NCBI RefSeq assembly: GCF_023330685.1
Contig: NZ_CP097128.1
Location: forward strand, 1-64,000
DNA length: 64,000 nt
Direction: 5' to 3'
From: Conexibacter sp. DBS9H8
GTDB lineage: Bacteria > Actinomycetota > Thermoleophilia > Solirubrobacterales > Solirubrobacteraceae
The stretch's first letter is position 1. Each line of letters opens with the position of its first letter. Under the pieces are notes generated by a model. That model was not told where the DNA came from and did no database searches. It worked only from the letters and a program-made list of their open reading frames with translations. The position numbers and the translations under genes were made by a program. Of this stretch, positions 16,915 to 26,388 are shown piece after piece.

Positions 16915-19350
16915 ATGATCTCCTCACCCGACAGCCCGGCCGGGCGGCGCCGGCCGCTCGCCTGCCCGACCTGTGCGTCCCGACTCGGGGTCGACCAGCG
17001 CTACTGCGTGGCCTGCGGAACCCGGACACGCCCGCTCCCGCGCTTCATCGCCGCGGCGCTCGCGGCACTCGCCGCCGGGCGGCGTTGGAGTCATCCCGAG
17101 GAGATTCTCGCCCCCGCCCCGGTCCCGGCGACAGCGCCGGCCCGCACGGTTCTGCGCCCCTTCGGCGTCCCGATTGGGCTGCCGGCGTGGGAGCTGCCCT
17201 CACCCCGGGCTGCCGCGATCGCCGTCCTCGGCGTGCTCGCCTTCGCCGTCGTCGTGGGGTCAGGGAACTTCAGCCTCGCCTCCTCCCCGCTCGTGCTCTT
17301 CCTTGGCGGCGGGCACGCTGGCACACCGCTCGCGCTCACAACACCGGCCGCGGGCGGGTCAGGCCCGACGTCGGGGCCAGCCCCGGGCGGGGTCAGTGCC
17401 GCGGCGCCGGCCGGGGGGGCGGGTTCGGGCAGCGCCGCGGGAGGCGGGAGCGGGACGGCCGCCGGCGCCGGTGGTGGCGGCGGGACCGCGGCAGGAAGCC
17501 GGGGCGGTGCACCGCCTGGGGCCGCGAACCCCACGCTGCCCCCGATCCGCCATGTCTGGGTGATCACCCTTGGCGATCAGGGGTACGCCCAGACCTTCGC
17601 TCCCACCTCCCCCGACGCCTACCTGCACCGGACACTGCTGCGCGCGGGAGAGGTCCTGCCGACCTACTACGCGGCGGCCACGAGCGACCTCGCCAATGAG
17701 GTGGCGCTGCTCAGCGGACAGGGACCGACGAACGCGCTGCTCAGCGACTGCCCGACCTACAGCCCGATCATGCCCGGCAGCCTGGCGATCAACGGACAGG
17801 TGATCGGTGACGGCTGCGTCTTCCCGGCCGGCGCGGACACGATCCTCACCCAGCTCACCAGCGCGCATATGACCTGGCGGGCGTACGTACAGGGGATGGG
17901 CGCCGGGGCGAACGTCAACGCCGCCGACCGCCACACGGCCACCGCCGGGCGCCTCCCCCGCCTCAGCGCACCGTGGCGCCGCCAGCAAGCCCCCGCGCTC
18001 CGCCGTACCCGTCACACCACCGTGACCGCGGTCAGCTGCCGCCATCCCGCACTCGGGCAGGCGAGCCCCAACCAGATCGCCCGGGGCAGCGACCTGTACG
18101 TGACCTGGCGCAACCCGGCCCTCTACTTCGCCTCGATCACCGGGACGAGCACGTGCGCGAGCGCCGATGTCGGCCTCAACCGACTCCGCGGCGACCTCGC
18201 ACAGGCCAAGGACACTCCGAACCTCTCCCTCATCTACGCCGACCCCTGCGATGACGGCTCAGACACCGGGCCGGGAACCGCCTGTCCGGGTGTCCCCGCG
18301 GGCAGCGACCCAGCCGCCCGGGCCAACGGATTCCTCCGCACGGTCGTCGCTGAGATCACCCACTCGCCCGCCTACGCGGACGGGCACGGGATGGTCCTGA
18401 TCAGCTTCGCGATGGCCGCCCAGAGCGGTCCGACCGCCACGTTCGCGAGCCAGGCGTCCTGCTGCAACACGCCGACCTATCTCAACCTGACCGACTCCGG
18501 GTCGGGTGCGCCGACGACCGGTACCGGGACGCCGTCCTCCGGGACCGGGACCGGAGTGACAACGGGCGCGGGGCCGGCAGCGACGACCGGGACGGGTACG
18601 ACGACAGCCGGCGGGCCTGGCACGACGACCGGTGCGACGACGACCGGTGCGACGACGACCGGTGCGACGGGGACCGGTGCGACGGGGACCGGTGCGACGA
18701 CGGGGACGCTGACCGACACCGGCACGGCGACGGCGGGTACCACGACCGGCGTCACCAGCACGACGAGTGGTGCGAGCCCGGGAACCGGCACGACCCCGTC
18801 CACCTGCCCCGCCGGCGAGACGACCACCACCCCCACGCTGACGACCGGGACGCTCGGGAGTGCCACGACGGCGTCCGGAACCGCCTCCGCCACCGAAACC
18901 GGGGCATCCTCCGGGACCGGGACCGGGACCGGGACCGGGACCGGGACCGGCCCTGGCACGACGACGACCACCGCAACCGGGACGACGACCGGTACCACCG
19001 CCTGCCCCCCCGCCCCGACGACCGACCAGTACGGGAACCCCCTCACCGGCGGGGGCGGTCAGGTCGGTCTGCTCGTCATCTCCAAGTGGGTGACCCCGGC
19101 GTCGGAGGACATCGTTGACACCTTCAACACCTTCAACGTTCTCGCGTCCCTCGACGCCCTGTTCGGCCTCAAGCCGATCGGGTACGCGACCAAGGCGGGG
19201 GCGACCTTCGGGCACTACTTCTACAGCGCCTTCACGCCGACGGCCGCGCCCCCCGCCCCGGCGACGACCACCTCAACCACACCCGCCCCGAAGACCAAGC
19301 CGACGGCGAAGGGCAAGCCGACGGCGAGGGGGGCGAAGCGAACGGGTTGA
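16915..19350 (+). CDS. Membrane-anchored phosphoesterase (acid phosphatase/phospholipase C type) with N-terminal zinc ribbon
   Basis: 811 residues from the ATG at 16915; a GTG at 16891 would add eight. Order: zinc ribbon CPTCAS...YCVACG (residues about 14-36); a hydrophobic anchor (about 92-108); Gly/Ala-rich linker; then a phosphoesterase domain of the PF04185 type beginning HVWVITLGDQGYAQTF and later ATSDLANEVALLSGQ, PNLSLIYADPCDDGSD and GQVGLLVISKWV. This domain is split by about 180 residues of Thr/Gly repeats (about 522-700) between CCNTPTY and GGGGQVG. It probably frees phosphate from organic esters outside the membrane. The context (pst operon, shared direct repeats) supports a phosphate-starvation role. 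The metal ligands cannot all be verified. Confidence 0.78.
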   Translation: MISSPDSPAGRRRPLACPTCASRLGVDQRYCVACGTRTRPLPRFIAAALAALAAGRRWSHPEEILAPAPVPATAPARTVLRPFGVPIGLPAWELPSPRAAAIAVLGVLAFAVVVGSGNFSLASSPLVLFLGGGHAGTPLALTTPAAGGSGPTSGPAPGGVSAAAPAGGAGSGSAAGGGSGTAAGAGGGGGTAAGSRGGAPPGAANPTLPPIRHVWVITLGDQGYAQTFAPTSPDAYLHRTLLRAGEVLPTYYAAATSDLANEVALLSGQGPTNALLSDCPTYSPIMPGSLAINGQVIGDGCVFPAGADTILTQLTSAHMTWRAYVQGMGAGANVNAADRHTATAGRLPRLSAPWRRQQAPALRRTRHTTVTAVSCRHPALGQASPNQIARGSDLYVTWRNPALYFASITGTSTCASADVGLNRLRGDLAQAKDTPNLSLIYADPCDDGSDTGPGTACPGVPAGSDPAARANGFLRTVVAEITHSPAYADGHGMVLISFAMAAQSGPTATFASQASCCNTPTYLNLTDSGSGAPTTGTGTPSSGTGTGVTTGAGPAATTGTGTTTAGGPGTTTGATTTGATTTGATGTGATGTGATTGTLTDTGTATAGTTTGVTSTTSGASPGTGTTPSTCPAGETTTTPTLTTGTLGSATTASGTASATETGASSGTGTGTGTGTGTGPGTTTTTATGTTTGTTACPPAPTTDQYGNPLTGGGGQVGLLVISKWVTPASEDIVDTFNTFNVLASLDALFGLKPIGYATKAGATFGHYFYSAFTPTAAPPAPATTTSTTPAPKTKPTAKGKPTARGAKRTG
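18628..18702 (+). repeat. 15-base tandem repeat inside the phosphoesterase gene
   Basis: Five copies of ACCGGTGCGACGACG, the last ones with GGG for CGA changes, encoding repeated TGATT/TGATG. Part of the Thr/Gly insertion that splits the catalytic domain. Confidence 0.85.
18913..18950 (+). repeat. GGGACC hexamer repeat inside the phosphoesterase gene
   Basis: About 6.3 perfect copies of GGGACC, encoding alternating Gly-Thr. A hexamer repeat changes length without breaking the frame, so it may vary between strains. Confidence 0.85.
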
Positions 19351-19378
19351 GACCCTCCGACGCCGAGGGCCGCGTGCC

Positions 19379-20914
19379 TCAGCGCTCGCCGCGGCCGTAG
19401 AGGAGGCGGTAGAAGCCCAGCAGGGACCGGCTCACCCAGCCCTTGTAGGGGAACATGAACAGCTCCTTCTTGAGCGCAAAGCGAGTGACCATCACCGACT
19501 GAGTCTTGGTGTACTTGCGGATCCCGTCCGCCCCGTGCCGGGTCCCCAGCCCCGACTGCTTCCAGCCCCCCATCGGCAGGTTGAGCTGGGTGTAGTTGAG
19601 CAGCGCGTCGTTGACGGTGACGACGCCGGACTGGAGCCGGCGGGCGAGCGCCTCACCGCGCTGCAGGTCCTTGGTCCAGATCGACGCCTGCAGCCCGTAG
19701 ATCGAGTCGTTGGCAAGGGCGACGGCCTCATCCGCGCTGTGGACCTTCATGATCGGCAGCGTCGGGCCGAACGTCTCCTCGGTCATGGCAGCCATCGTGT
19801 GGTCGACGTCGACGAGGACAGTCGGCTCGTAGAAGCGGCCGGCGCCGGGCCGGCGCTGTCCGCCGGTGAGCACTCGCGCCCCCTTCGCAACGGCGTCCCG
19901 CACGTGGGAGTCGACGATCTCCGCCTGGGGCGGGAAGATCACCGCGCCGACGTCGACGGTGCCGACACCGCCGCCGGGAGGGCCCTGGCGGAGTTTGCGG
20001 ATCTGGTCGGTGACCTTGCCGACGAACTGGTCATAGACGGGCGCCTCCACGTACGCGCGCTCGATCGAGATGCAGATCTGCCCGCCGTTGAGCATCGAGT
20101 AGAACGCCGCCGCGTTCGCCGCACGATCAAGGTCGGCATCCGCGAGGACGATCATCGGGTCCTTGCCGCCGAGCTCGAGGTGGCAGGGGATCAGCCGTTC
20201 GGCGGCGGCGACGGCGACCTTGCGCCCGGTCCGGGTCGAGCCGGTGAACATGATGCTGTCCACCTCCCCGATCAGCGCCGCACCGGTCGAGCCGTCACCG
20301 GTGGCGACCTGGAAGACCCCGTCGGGCAGCCCGCAGGCCTCCATCATCTCGACCATCAGCAGGGAGGAGAGCGGGGTCACCTCCGACGGTTTGAGGATGA
20401 CGCTGTTGCCCGCCATCATCGCCGGGATGCAGTCGCCGAAGCTGTTGACCAGCGGGTAGTTCCACGGTCCGATCACCCCGACGAGTCCGATCGGGACGTG
20501 GCGGATGAACGCGCGCTTGCCGAGGTTGAGCGGGTTGTCGCGTACCGGCACGCGCTCGTCCCGGAGGTAGCGGCCCGCGCGCTTGGCCCAGAACCCGAGG
20601 GCGACCGCCGTGTATCCGAGGTCGGTGAGGTTGGCGTCCTCATAGGTCTTGCCCGTCTCTGAGACGACGGTCGCCAGAACCCGCTCGGAGTTGTCGAACA
20701 TCCACTTCTGCGCCCGGCGGAAGATCGCCGCCCGTGCCTCGATGTCACGGGCCGCCCAGGCGGGCTGAGCGGCCCGGGCCCGGGCCGCGAGGGCGGCGAC
20801 GTCGGCCGCGTCGAGCACCGGGACCGTCGAGATCAGCTCGCCGGTGGCCGGGTTCTCCACGCCGATCGTCCCGTGTTCGCCGTTCACGACCACTGTCTGC
20901 CCGCTGCTCGCCAT
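19379..20914 (-). CDS. NAD(P)-dependent aldehyde dehydrogenase, succinate-semialdehyde dehydrogenase-like
   Basis: 511 residues, start ATG at 20914. Oxidises an aldehyde to its acid. PWNYPL near residue 158, the LELGGKDP motif with the general-base glutamate, and the catalytic cysteine in NGGQICISIERAYVE are present. The sequence is closest in pattern to actinobacterial GabD2-type enzymes, but the substrate is not certain. The C-terminal 30 residues (ELFMFPYKGWVSRSLLGFYRLLYG) are hydrophobic, suggesting membrane association. Stands alone. Confidence 0.9.
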   Translation of the reverse strand: MASSGQTVVVNGEHGTIGVENPATGELISTVPVLDAADVAALAARARAAQPAWAARDIEARAAIFRRAQKWMFDNSERVLATVVSETGKTYEDANLTDLGYTAVALGFWAKRAGRYLRDERVPVRDNPLNLGKRAFIRHVPIGLVGVIGPWNYPLVNSFGDCIPAMMAGNSVILKPSEVTPLSSLLMVEMMEACGLPDGVFQVATGDGSTGAALIGEVDSIMFTGSTRTGRKVAVAAAERLIPCHLELGGKDPMIVLADADLDRAANAAAFYSMLNGGQICISIERAYVEAPVYDQFVGKVTDQIRKLRQGPPGGGVGTVDVGAVIFPPQAEIVDSHVRDAVAKGARVLTGGQRRPGAGRFYEPTVLVDVDHTMAAMTEETFGPTLPIMKVHSADEAVALANDSIYGLQASIWTKDLQRGEALARRLQSGVVTVNDALLNYTQLNLPMGGWKQSGLGTRHGADGIRKYTKTQSVMVTRFALKKELFMFPYKGWVSRSLLGFYRLLYGRGER

Positions 20915-20983
20915 ACGCTCTTCCTCCGCTGTTGGACTCCGGGGGCAAGCCTACCGACATCCGTGTCGGTGAACGGTCTGGGC

Positions 20984-21023
20984 CGGGCCTCCCCCTCGGG
21001 CGATACCGGCGAGGGGGAGCCCG
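20984..21023 (-). terminator. Terminator of the cyclophilin gene
   Basis: Arms CGGGCCTCCCCCTCG (20984-20998) and CGAGGGGGAGCCCG (21010-21023) pair with one bulged base, six bases downstream of the cyclophilin stop on the minus strand. Confidence 0.7.
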
Positions 21024-21029
21024 CAGCCC

Positions 21030-21485
21030 TCAGGCGAGGTCGATCGACTCGATCGTCACCGGCTCGACCGGCTTGTCGCGCCCGTCGGTGGGAACGCCCT
21101 CGATGGTGTCGACCGTGTCCATCCCGGCGCTGACCTGACCGAACACGGTGTGCTTGCCGTCGAGCCAGGGCGCGGCGCCGGTCGTGACGATGAAGAACTG
21201 GCTGCCGTTCGTGTTCGGGCCGGCGTTGGCCATGGCGAGGGCGCCGCGAACGACCTTGTGGGCGTTGAACTCGTCCTCGAAGGTGTAGCCCGGCCCCCCG
21301 GTCCCCGTTCCCTGCGGGCAGCCGCCCTGGATCATGAAGTCCGGGATGATCCGGTGGAAGGTGATCCCGTCATAGAAACCGTCCTCGGCGAGTTTGCGGA
21401 AGTTCGCCACGGTCTTGGGGGCGTCGTCATCGAAGAACTCGAGTTCGATGGTCCCGTGGGAGGTGTGCATGGTGGCTGTGCTCAT
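21030..21485 (-). CDS. ppiA: Peptidyl-prolyl cis-trans isomerase, cyclophilin type
   Basis: 151 residues, a minimal cytosolic cyclophilin; no signal peptide. Catalyses proline isomerisation in folding. The family core [22 protein letters not shown] (with the active-site Arg, Phe and Gln) and [18 protein letters not shown] are intact. Start ATG at 21485; a TGTC-rich short upstream region separates it from the next gene. It ends at a strong hairpin terminator. Confidence 0.95.
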   Translation of the reverse strand: MSTATMHTSHGTIELEFFDDDAPKTVANFRKLAEDGFYDGITFHRIIPDFMIQGGCPQGTGTGGPGYTFEDEFNAHKVVRGALAMANAGPNTNGSQFFIVTTGAAPWLDGKHTVFGQVSAGMDTVDTIEGVPTDGRDKPVEPVTIESIDLA

Positions 21486-21600
21486 GGGGATGGACCCTAC
21501 CGAGCCGGAGCCGGACGGGCGGACCGGCCCCCAGACGCCGCCGCGACGCCCGGCACCGCGCGATCGCGCGGGCCAGGGCGCCGGGAGGCGAGTCCTGGGA

Positions 21601-22479
21601 TCAGGGGGTGGTCACCGTGAGCGGCGTCGTCGTCGTCGCGGTCGTCGTCGTTGACGTGGTCGTCGTACTCGGCGTCGGGGTGGTGAGACTGAGGACGGTC
21701 GTCGAGGTGCCCGGTGTGGCGATCGCCACGTTCGCGGCGACCGGCGTGGCGATGAGGCCGGAGCTCGCCTGCACGGTCGGGGCGGTGCTCGTGTCGTAGC
21801 TGCGGTCACAGGCGACCGCAGCCTCGGTCGCCGACCCCTGGGCGGGGAGGACGATCGACAGCGGGATCTGCGCCGTCTCCTGCTCCGCCGCCGCGGTGAG
21901 GGCAAGGGTCGCCGTCCGCGACTCGGTCACCGAGCCGGCGGCGATCTCACAGGTGACGCTGACGTTCTGGGCGCCGGCGCTGCCCTTGACCTCGACGTAG
22001 GGGGTGGCTTCCAACAGGTAGCCGGACCCGACGGGGAGGGCCTCACTCGCCAGCATCGTCGCCGCCGTCGGTGAGGTGAGCGGTTCGGTCAGTCCTGGGG
22101 TGCTGTACGCGTCCGCCAAGGTGGTGCCACAGCTGGCGCCGCCGGTGGCGGTGATCGCCTGGACCGCACTCGTGCCGGTGCAGCGGCCGTTGACCCGCCA
22201 CTGAATCTGGTTCTGGGCGACGCGAACGTGTCCGATCTGACCGGGCGCGATCTTCGTGTAGGTGATCGCGTCATTGGCGACTTTGGGGGTGATCACCGCG
22301 TTGTTGGCCAGCCGCGACGCGGCGACCGCGCCGGGGCGCAACTGGTTGAAGCCAACGCTGTCGTTGGGGATCACGACGGCCGCGTAGGCGCCGCCGGAGA
22401 GGGCGACGAACAGGGCAAGTGTCGCCACCACCATCGAGGCAGACGGTCGGCGGTTGAACCGGGAACCGGGTCTGGACAT
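21601..22479 (-). CDS. Secreted repeat protein typical of Solirubrobacterales ('SGGAYAA' type)
   Basis: 292 residues from the ATG at 22479. A basic start and a signal peptide ([14 protein letters not shown]) are followed by short repeats of the type [14 protein letters not shown] and [15 protein letters not shown], a pattern very common in secreted proteins of Thermoleophilia. A beta-rich domain (about 95-260) with paired cysteines follows, and the tail is a Thr-rich low-complexity stretch. Role is unknown, probably cell-surface. It is useful as a lineage marker. Confidence 0.8.
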   Translation of the reverse strand: MSRPGSRFNRRPSASMVVATLALFVALSGGAYAAVVIPNDSVGFNQLRPGAVAASRLANNAVITPKVANDAITYTKIAPGQIGHVRVAQNQIQWRVNGRCTGTSAVQAITATGGASCGTTLADAYSTPGLTEPLTSPTAATMLASEALPVGSGYLLEATPYVEVKGSAGAQNVSVTCEIAAGSVTESRTATLALTAAAEQETAQIPLSIVLPAQGSATEAAVACDRSYDTSTAPTVQASSGLIATPVAANVAIATPGTSTTVLSLTTPTPSTTTTSTTTTATTTTPLTVTTP

Positions 22480-22632
22480 GGGCTGCAAGGTCCTCCTGTG
22501 TGGATTGGGTCGTCCTCCACCAACGGACCGGTTGCGCCGGAGTCGCGCCGCCCGTGCGCAGCCCTTACGCACAGTTGACCTGGCACTTCAACGAGGTCCG
22601 TCACGACGCCCAACGCGACGGACTCCCGGGGC

Positions 22633-24075
22633 TCAGCTGCGAGCGACCTCGAGCCGCAGCGGGGATCCGCCGAGCTCGACGGCGGAGCTGAGCACCGTCT
22701 CGAGCGCATCGGCGGGAACGTCGGCGAGCGAGAAGCGCTCGAGCACCCGGACGTTACGGATCCGCTCCCCCTCGAGCCCCGCCCCGCCGGCGAGGGCACC
22801 GATCACGTCCGAAGGCTCGATGCCGTCGGCTCGGCCGCCGGCGATGATCAGCTTGGCGAGCTTGCCCACCGGCGGCGCGGCGCCGTTCGCCACCGCCGGT
22901 GCATCGTGAGGCTTGGCCGCGTGCCGGCGCGGCTTGGCCGGCCGCGGAGCTGTCGGCGCGACGTGGGCGTCCTGGGTCCACGGAGCCATCTTGATCCCCG
23001 CGTGCACCTCGATCGCCTCAAGCTCGCGCGCCTGGCGGGGCTCGTAGAAGGTGATCGCCCGGCCGGAGCGGCCAGCCCGGCCGGTCCGGCCGATCCGGTG
23101 CACGTACACGTCCGGACTCGTCGGCACGTCGAAGTTGATCACGTGGGTGACGGTCGTGATGTCGAGGCCGCGCGCGGCGACGTCGGTCGCCACGAGGATC
23201 GGTGTGCGCCCCTCCTTGAAGGAGATCATCACCCCGTCACGGGCGCCCTGGGACATGTCCCCGTGCAGCGCCTTCACGTTGAGCCCCTGATCGCGCAGGG
23301 TGCGGTAGAGCTGGTCACAGCGGATCTTCGTCCGCGTGAAGACGATCGCCTGCTCGGGCCGCTCGGCCTGCAGCACCTCGACGAGGGCGGCCGGCTTGTC
23401 CTTGGCCGCGACCTCACGGCCGAACTGTTCGACGGTGTCGACCGAGAGCGTCTTGGCCGCCACCTTGACGAGGACCGGGTCATAGAGGTACTGGTCGGCG
23501 AGGCGCTGGATCTCGAGCGGCATCGTCGCGGAGAAGAGCGCGGTCTGGCGCGAGTTCGGGGTGAGGCTGAGGATCTTCTCGACGTCCTCCAGGAAGCCGA
23601 GGTCGAGCATCTCGTCGGCCTCATCGAGGACGACATAGCGGGTCGAGTGCAGCACGAGCGAGTGGCGACTGATCAGGTCCTTGACCCGCCCCACGGTGCC
23701 GACGACGATATGGCCGCCGGCCCGGAGCTGGGCCTGCTGGCTGCGGATCGGCGCCCCGCCGAACACCGCGACGACGTCGACGCCCTTGTGCCGGCCGTAG
23801 GTGCGCAGCGCCTGGGTGACCTGGATGCACAGCTCGCGGGTCGGTGTCAGCACGAGCCCCTGGACCTCGCGCTCGTCCGGGTCGACGTAGTTGATCATCG
23901 GCAGCCCGAAGGCGGCGGTCTTCCCCGACCCGGTCTGGGCCTGCCCGATCACGTCGCGGCCCTCCATCAGCGGGGGGATCGACTCGGCCTGGATCGGACT
24001 CGGCTCCTCATAGCCGACGTCCTTGAGGGCGGCGAGGATCGGAGCCTGGAGCCCGAGTTCGGCGAATGTCGGCAT
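22633..24075 (-). CDS. deaD: DEAD-box ATP-dependent RNA helicase with DbpA-type RNA-binding tail
   Basis: 480 residues from the ATG at 24075 (the frame is open to 24207). Motifs in order: Q motif (PSPIQ), AQTGSGKT, PTRELCI, DEAD in VLDEADEML, SAT, and HRIGRTGRAGR. After a basic Ala/Pro linker the last 75 residues (KLAKLIIAGGRADGI ... SPLRLEVARS) form a DbpA-like RNA-binding domain, as in CsdA/DeaD proteins of ribosome assembly and cold adaptation. Divergent from the MFS exporter. Confidence 0.93.
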   Translation of the reverse strand: MPTFAELGLQAPILAALKDVGYEEPSPIQAESIPPLMEGRDVIGQAQTGSGKTAAFGLPMINYVDPDEREVQGLVLTPTRELCIQVTQALRTYGRHKGVDVVAVFGGAPIRSQQAQLRAGGHIVVGTVGRVKDLISRHSLVLHSTRYVVLDEADEMLDLGFLEDVEKILSLTPNSRQTALFSATMPLEIQRLADQYLYDPVLVKVAAKTLSVDTVEQFGREVAAKDKPAALVEVLQAERPEQAIVFTRTKIRCDQLYRTLRDQGLNVKALHGDMSQGARDGVMISFKEGRTPILVATDVAARGLDITTVTHVINFDVPTSPDVYVHRIGRTGRAGRSGRAITFYEPRQARELEAIEVHAGIKMAPWTQDAHVAPTAPRPAKPRRHAAKPHDAPAVANGAAPPVGKLAKLIIAGGRADGIEPSDVIGALAGGAGLEGERIRNVRVLERFSLADVPADALETVLSSAVELGGSPLRLEVARS

Positions 24076-24195
24076 CAGGGCCCCAATGTAGCGGCGTCGC
24101 CGCGACCATGGCCGCCCGTGCCCGCACGCGAGGTCACGCCGCCTCCCCAGCTGCCTCGTCCCCCCGCTGCGGCGACTGAACCCGCCTACCAATCG

Positions 24196-24214
24196 GTACC
24201 TAATCATTAGCTAC
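24196..24214. promoter_or_regulatory. Operator-like palindrome upstream of the MFS-marR operon
   Basis: GTACCTAATCATTAGCTAC: nine-base arms with one mismatch around a central C. It ends 9 bases before the exporter ATG, so a bound protein would block the start. The MarR protein encoded at the end of this operon is the obvious candidate. Confidence 0.6.
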
Positions 24215-24223
24215 CATACGGTC

Positions 24224-25729
24224 ATGCCCGAGTCAGCCTCCCCCTCCCCGTCGGTCCTGCCCGGCTCCGACAAGATCCCCCGGCAGGTCTGGATCGTCTC
24301 CGGCGTCGCGATGCTCGGGGCGGTGATGTCGATCCTCGACACCACGATCGTCAACGTCGCCCTCGACACCCTCGGCAAGGACCTGCACTCGAGCCTGTCC
24401 AATATCCAGTGGGTGATCACCGGCTACATGCTCTCCCTCGCTGCCGTGATCCCGGTGACCGGCTGGGCAAGCCGGCGCTTCGGCGCCAAGCGCGTGTTCC
24501 TCATCTCTCTCTTCCTCTTCACCCTCGGCTCGTTCCTGTGCGGGATCTCAACGACGGCGACCGAGCTGATCCTCTTCCGCGTCCTCCAGGGGGTCGGTGG
24601 CGGCATGATCATGCCGCTCGCCCAGATCCTGATGGCCGACGCGGCCGGCCCCAAGCGGATGGGCCGGGTGATGGGGCTCGTCGCGGTTCCGATGATGCTC
24701 GCCCCGACGTTGGGGCCGCTGCTCGGCGGGGTGATCATCCAAGGTCTCAGCTGGCACTGGATCTTCTTCGTCAACATCATCGTCGGCGCGATCGCGATCC
24801 CGCTCGGGATCCGCATCCTGCCCAGCCGAGCCGGCGAGAAGACCGACTCCCTCGACTTCACCGGACTGATCCTGATGTCGACCGGACTGGTGGCGATCAC
24901 CTACGGGCTGGCTGAGGCCGGCACCTACAACGGCTTCAACAACACGCACGTGTACATCCCGGTGATCATCGGCGCCCTCCTCGTCGCCGCCTTCGCCGTC
25001 CACGCGCTCCGGATCACCCACCCGCTCCTCGACCTCAACCTGTACCGCCGCCGGCACTTCAGTGCCGCATCGATCGTGATGTTCGCCCTCGGCGCCGCGG
25101 TCTTCGGTGCGATGATCCTGATGCCGCTGTACTGGCAGGAGCTGCGTGGCTACAACGTGATCGACACCGGCCTCCTGACCGGACCCCAGGGACTCGGGAT
25201 GGCGATCACGATGCCGCTCGCGGCCAAGCTCACCGAGCGCTACGGCGGCGGCCCCGTCGCCCTCGTCGGCGTCATCGCAACCGCGCTCATGACCGTTCCG
25301 TTCGCCCTCATCGGCGCGCACACGAGCGTCCCCTACCTCGCCGTCGCGATGGTCTTCCGGGGCGCCGGCATGGGGGCGAGCTTCATGCCCGCGATGACCG
25401 CCGCCTTTGCCGCCCTCGACCGCAGCGAGGTGAGCCACGCGACCCCGCAGCTCAACGTCCTCAACCGGGTCGGTGGGTCGATCGGGACGACGGTGCTCGC
25501 CGTCGTCCTCGCCGACGCCGAACGCCATGCCCACACTCCGGCCGCGGCCGCCGCCGCGTTCGGGACCGCGTTCTGGTGGTCGGTCGCGATCGCCGGGCTC
25601 GCGATCATCCCGTGCGTCGTGCTGATGCGGGCCGAGTCCCAGTCCCGACGGGAGGCCAAGGCCGCCGGCCTGTCCGATCCCGAGGCCGATGCGCTGCACA
25701 GCGGCGCCGTCGCTGAGGCGTTGGTGTGA
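24224..25729 (+). CDS. Multidrug MFS exporter, DHA2 (EmrB/QacA) family
   Basis: 501 residues with 14 expected helices. Motif D1 LDTTIVNVAL near residue 36, motif A-like GWASRRFGAKRV near 83 and motif C-like GPLLGGVI near 168 are typical of drug/proton antiporters of the 14-helix group. ATG at 24224 with little leader. The gene overlaps marR by four bases. Exports a toxic compound of unknown identity. Confidence 0.92.
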   Translation: MPESASPSPSVLPGSDKIPRQVWIVSGVAMLGAVMSILDTTIVNVALDTLGKDLHSSLSNIQWVITGYMLSLAAVIPVTGWASRRFGAKRVFLISLFLFTLGSFLCGISTTATELILFRVLQGVGGGMIMPLAQILMADAAGPKRMGRVMGLVAVPMMLAPTLGPLLGGVIIQGLSWHWIFFVNIIVGAIAIPLGIRILPSRAGEKTDSLDFTGLILMSTGLVAITYGLAEAGTYNGFNNTHVYIPVIIGALLVAAFAVHALRITHPLLDLNLYRRRHFSAASIVMFALGAAVFGAMILMPLYWQELRGYNVIDTGLLTGPQGLGMAITMPLAAKLTERYGGGPVALVGVIATALMTVPFALIGAHTSVPYLAVAMVFRGAGMGASFMPAMTAAFAALDRSEVSHATPQLNVLNRVGGSIGTTVLAVVLADAERHAHTPAAAAAAFGTAFWWSVAIAGLAIIPCVVLMRAESQSRREAKAAGLSDPEADALHSGAVAEALV

Positions 25730-26388
25730 GCGCAACGCAGGACAACGCCGCCATGGCGGCCGAGGTCGCGGCGGGCGCACCCGGCGCGGCTCGGTCCGCC
25801 GCGGCCCCGGCGGCGGCCGCAGCGGCCGAGGGGGGCGCCGGTGCCGGTACACCGGCGCCCCCGGCTCCGGCCCCGAGCCCCCTCCATGACCCGGACACCG
25901 CCCACGGTCAGCTCGGGATCGCCTTCAAGCGGGCGATGGTCGCCGTGCGGCGCCTGCGCGGACGCGAAACCCACCGCTCCGGGCAGATCAGCTACGCCCA
26001 GTACGGCCTGCTGTTCGGACTGTCGGGGGCCTGTGAGCGGTCCGCCCGCGAACTCGCCGACTACGCGGACCTGACCCCGGCGACGGTGACCCAGATGCTC
26101 GAGCACCTCGAGTCCGCCGGGCTCGTCACCCGGACCCGCTCGGAGCACGACCGGCGCGTCGTGCTGTCGGTTCTCACCGAGCGGGGCGCCGAGGTCGTTC
26201 GCACCCGCCAGGCCCAGATGGAGCCCCGCTGGCGAGCCGCCCTCGACGGGTTTGACCCGGAGGAGCTGATCACCGCCGCGCGCGTCCTCAACCGCCTCGC
26301 CGACTACTTCGACCGGATGCTCGAGGACACCCAGGCGGAGGCGTCCGCCGACGGACCTCCGGGCAGCCCGGAGACGCCGCCTCAGTAG
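25726..26388 (+). CDS. MarR-family transcriptional regulator
   Basis: 220 residues if the GTG of the GTGA overlap is used. The first 65 residues are an Ala/Pro-rich low-complexity extension, and a shorter start is possible. The winged helix is at about 85-165: ARELADYADLTPATVTQMLEHLESAGLVTR, then the wing with SEHDRRVVL. It probably represses its own operon through the palindrome at 24196-24214. The stop overlaps the convergent htdX stop region by seven bases. Confidence 0.9.
   Translation: MSATQDNAAMAAEVAAGAPGAARSAAAPAAAAAAEGGAGAGTPAPPAPAPSPLHDPDTAHGQLGIAFKRAMVAVRRLRGRETHRSGQISYAQYGLLFGLSGACERSARELADYADLTPATVTQMLEHLESAGLVTRTRSEHDRRVVLSVLTERGAEVVRTRQAQMEPRWRAALDGFDPEELITAARVLNRLADYFDRMLEDTQAEASADGPPGSPETPPQ

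Noticed and set aside
18628..18950. CRISPR-like array suggested by regular repeats
   Set aside because: Units of 15 and 6 bases without spacers, in frame inside a coding sequence; simple tandem repeats.
21608..21799. Short valine-rich plus-strand frame
   Set aside because: It is the antisense of the Thr-rich tail of the secreted protein, which gives Val codons on the other strand.
22906..24210. 434-codon plus-strand frame over the DEAD-box helicase
   Set aside because: The helicase motifs are complete on the minus strand; the plus frame is rich in Arg, Asp and His as expected from antisense.
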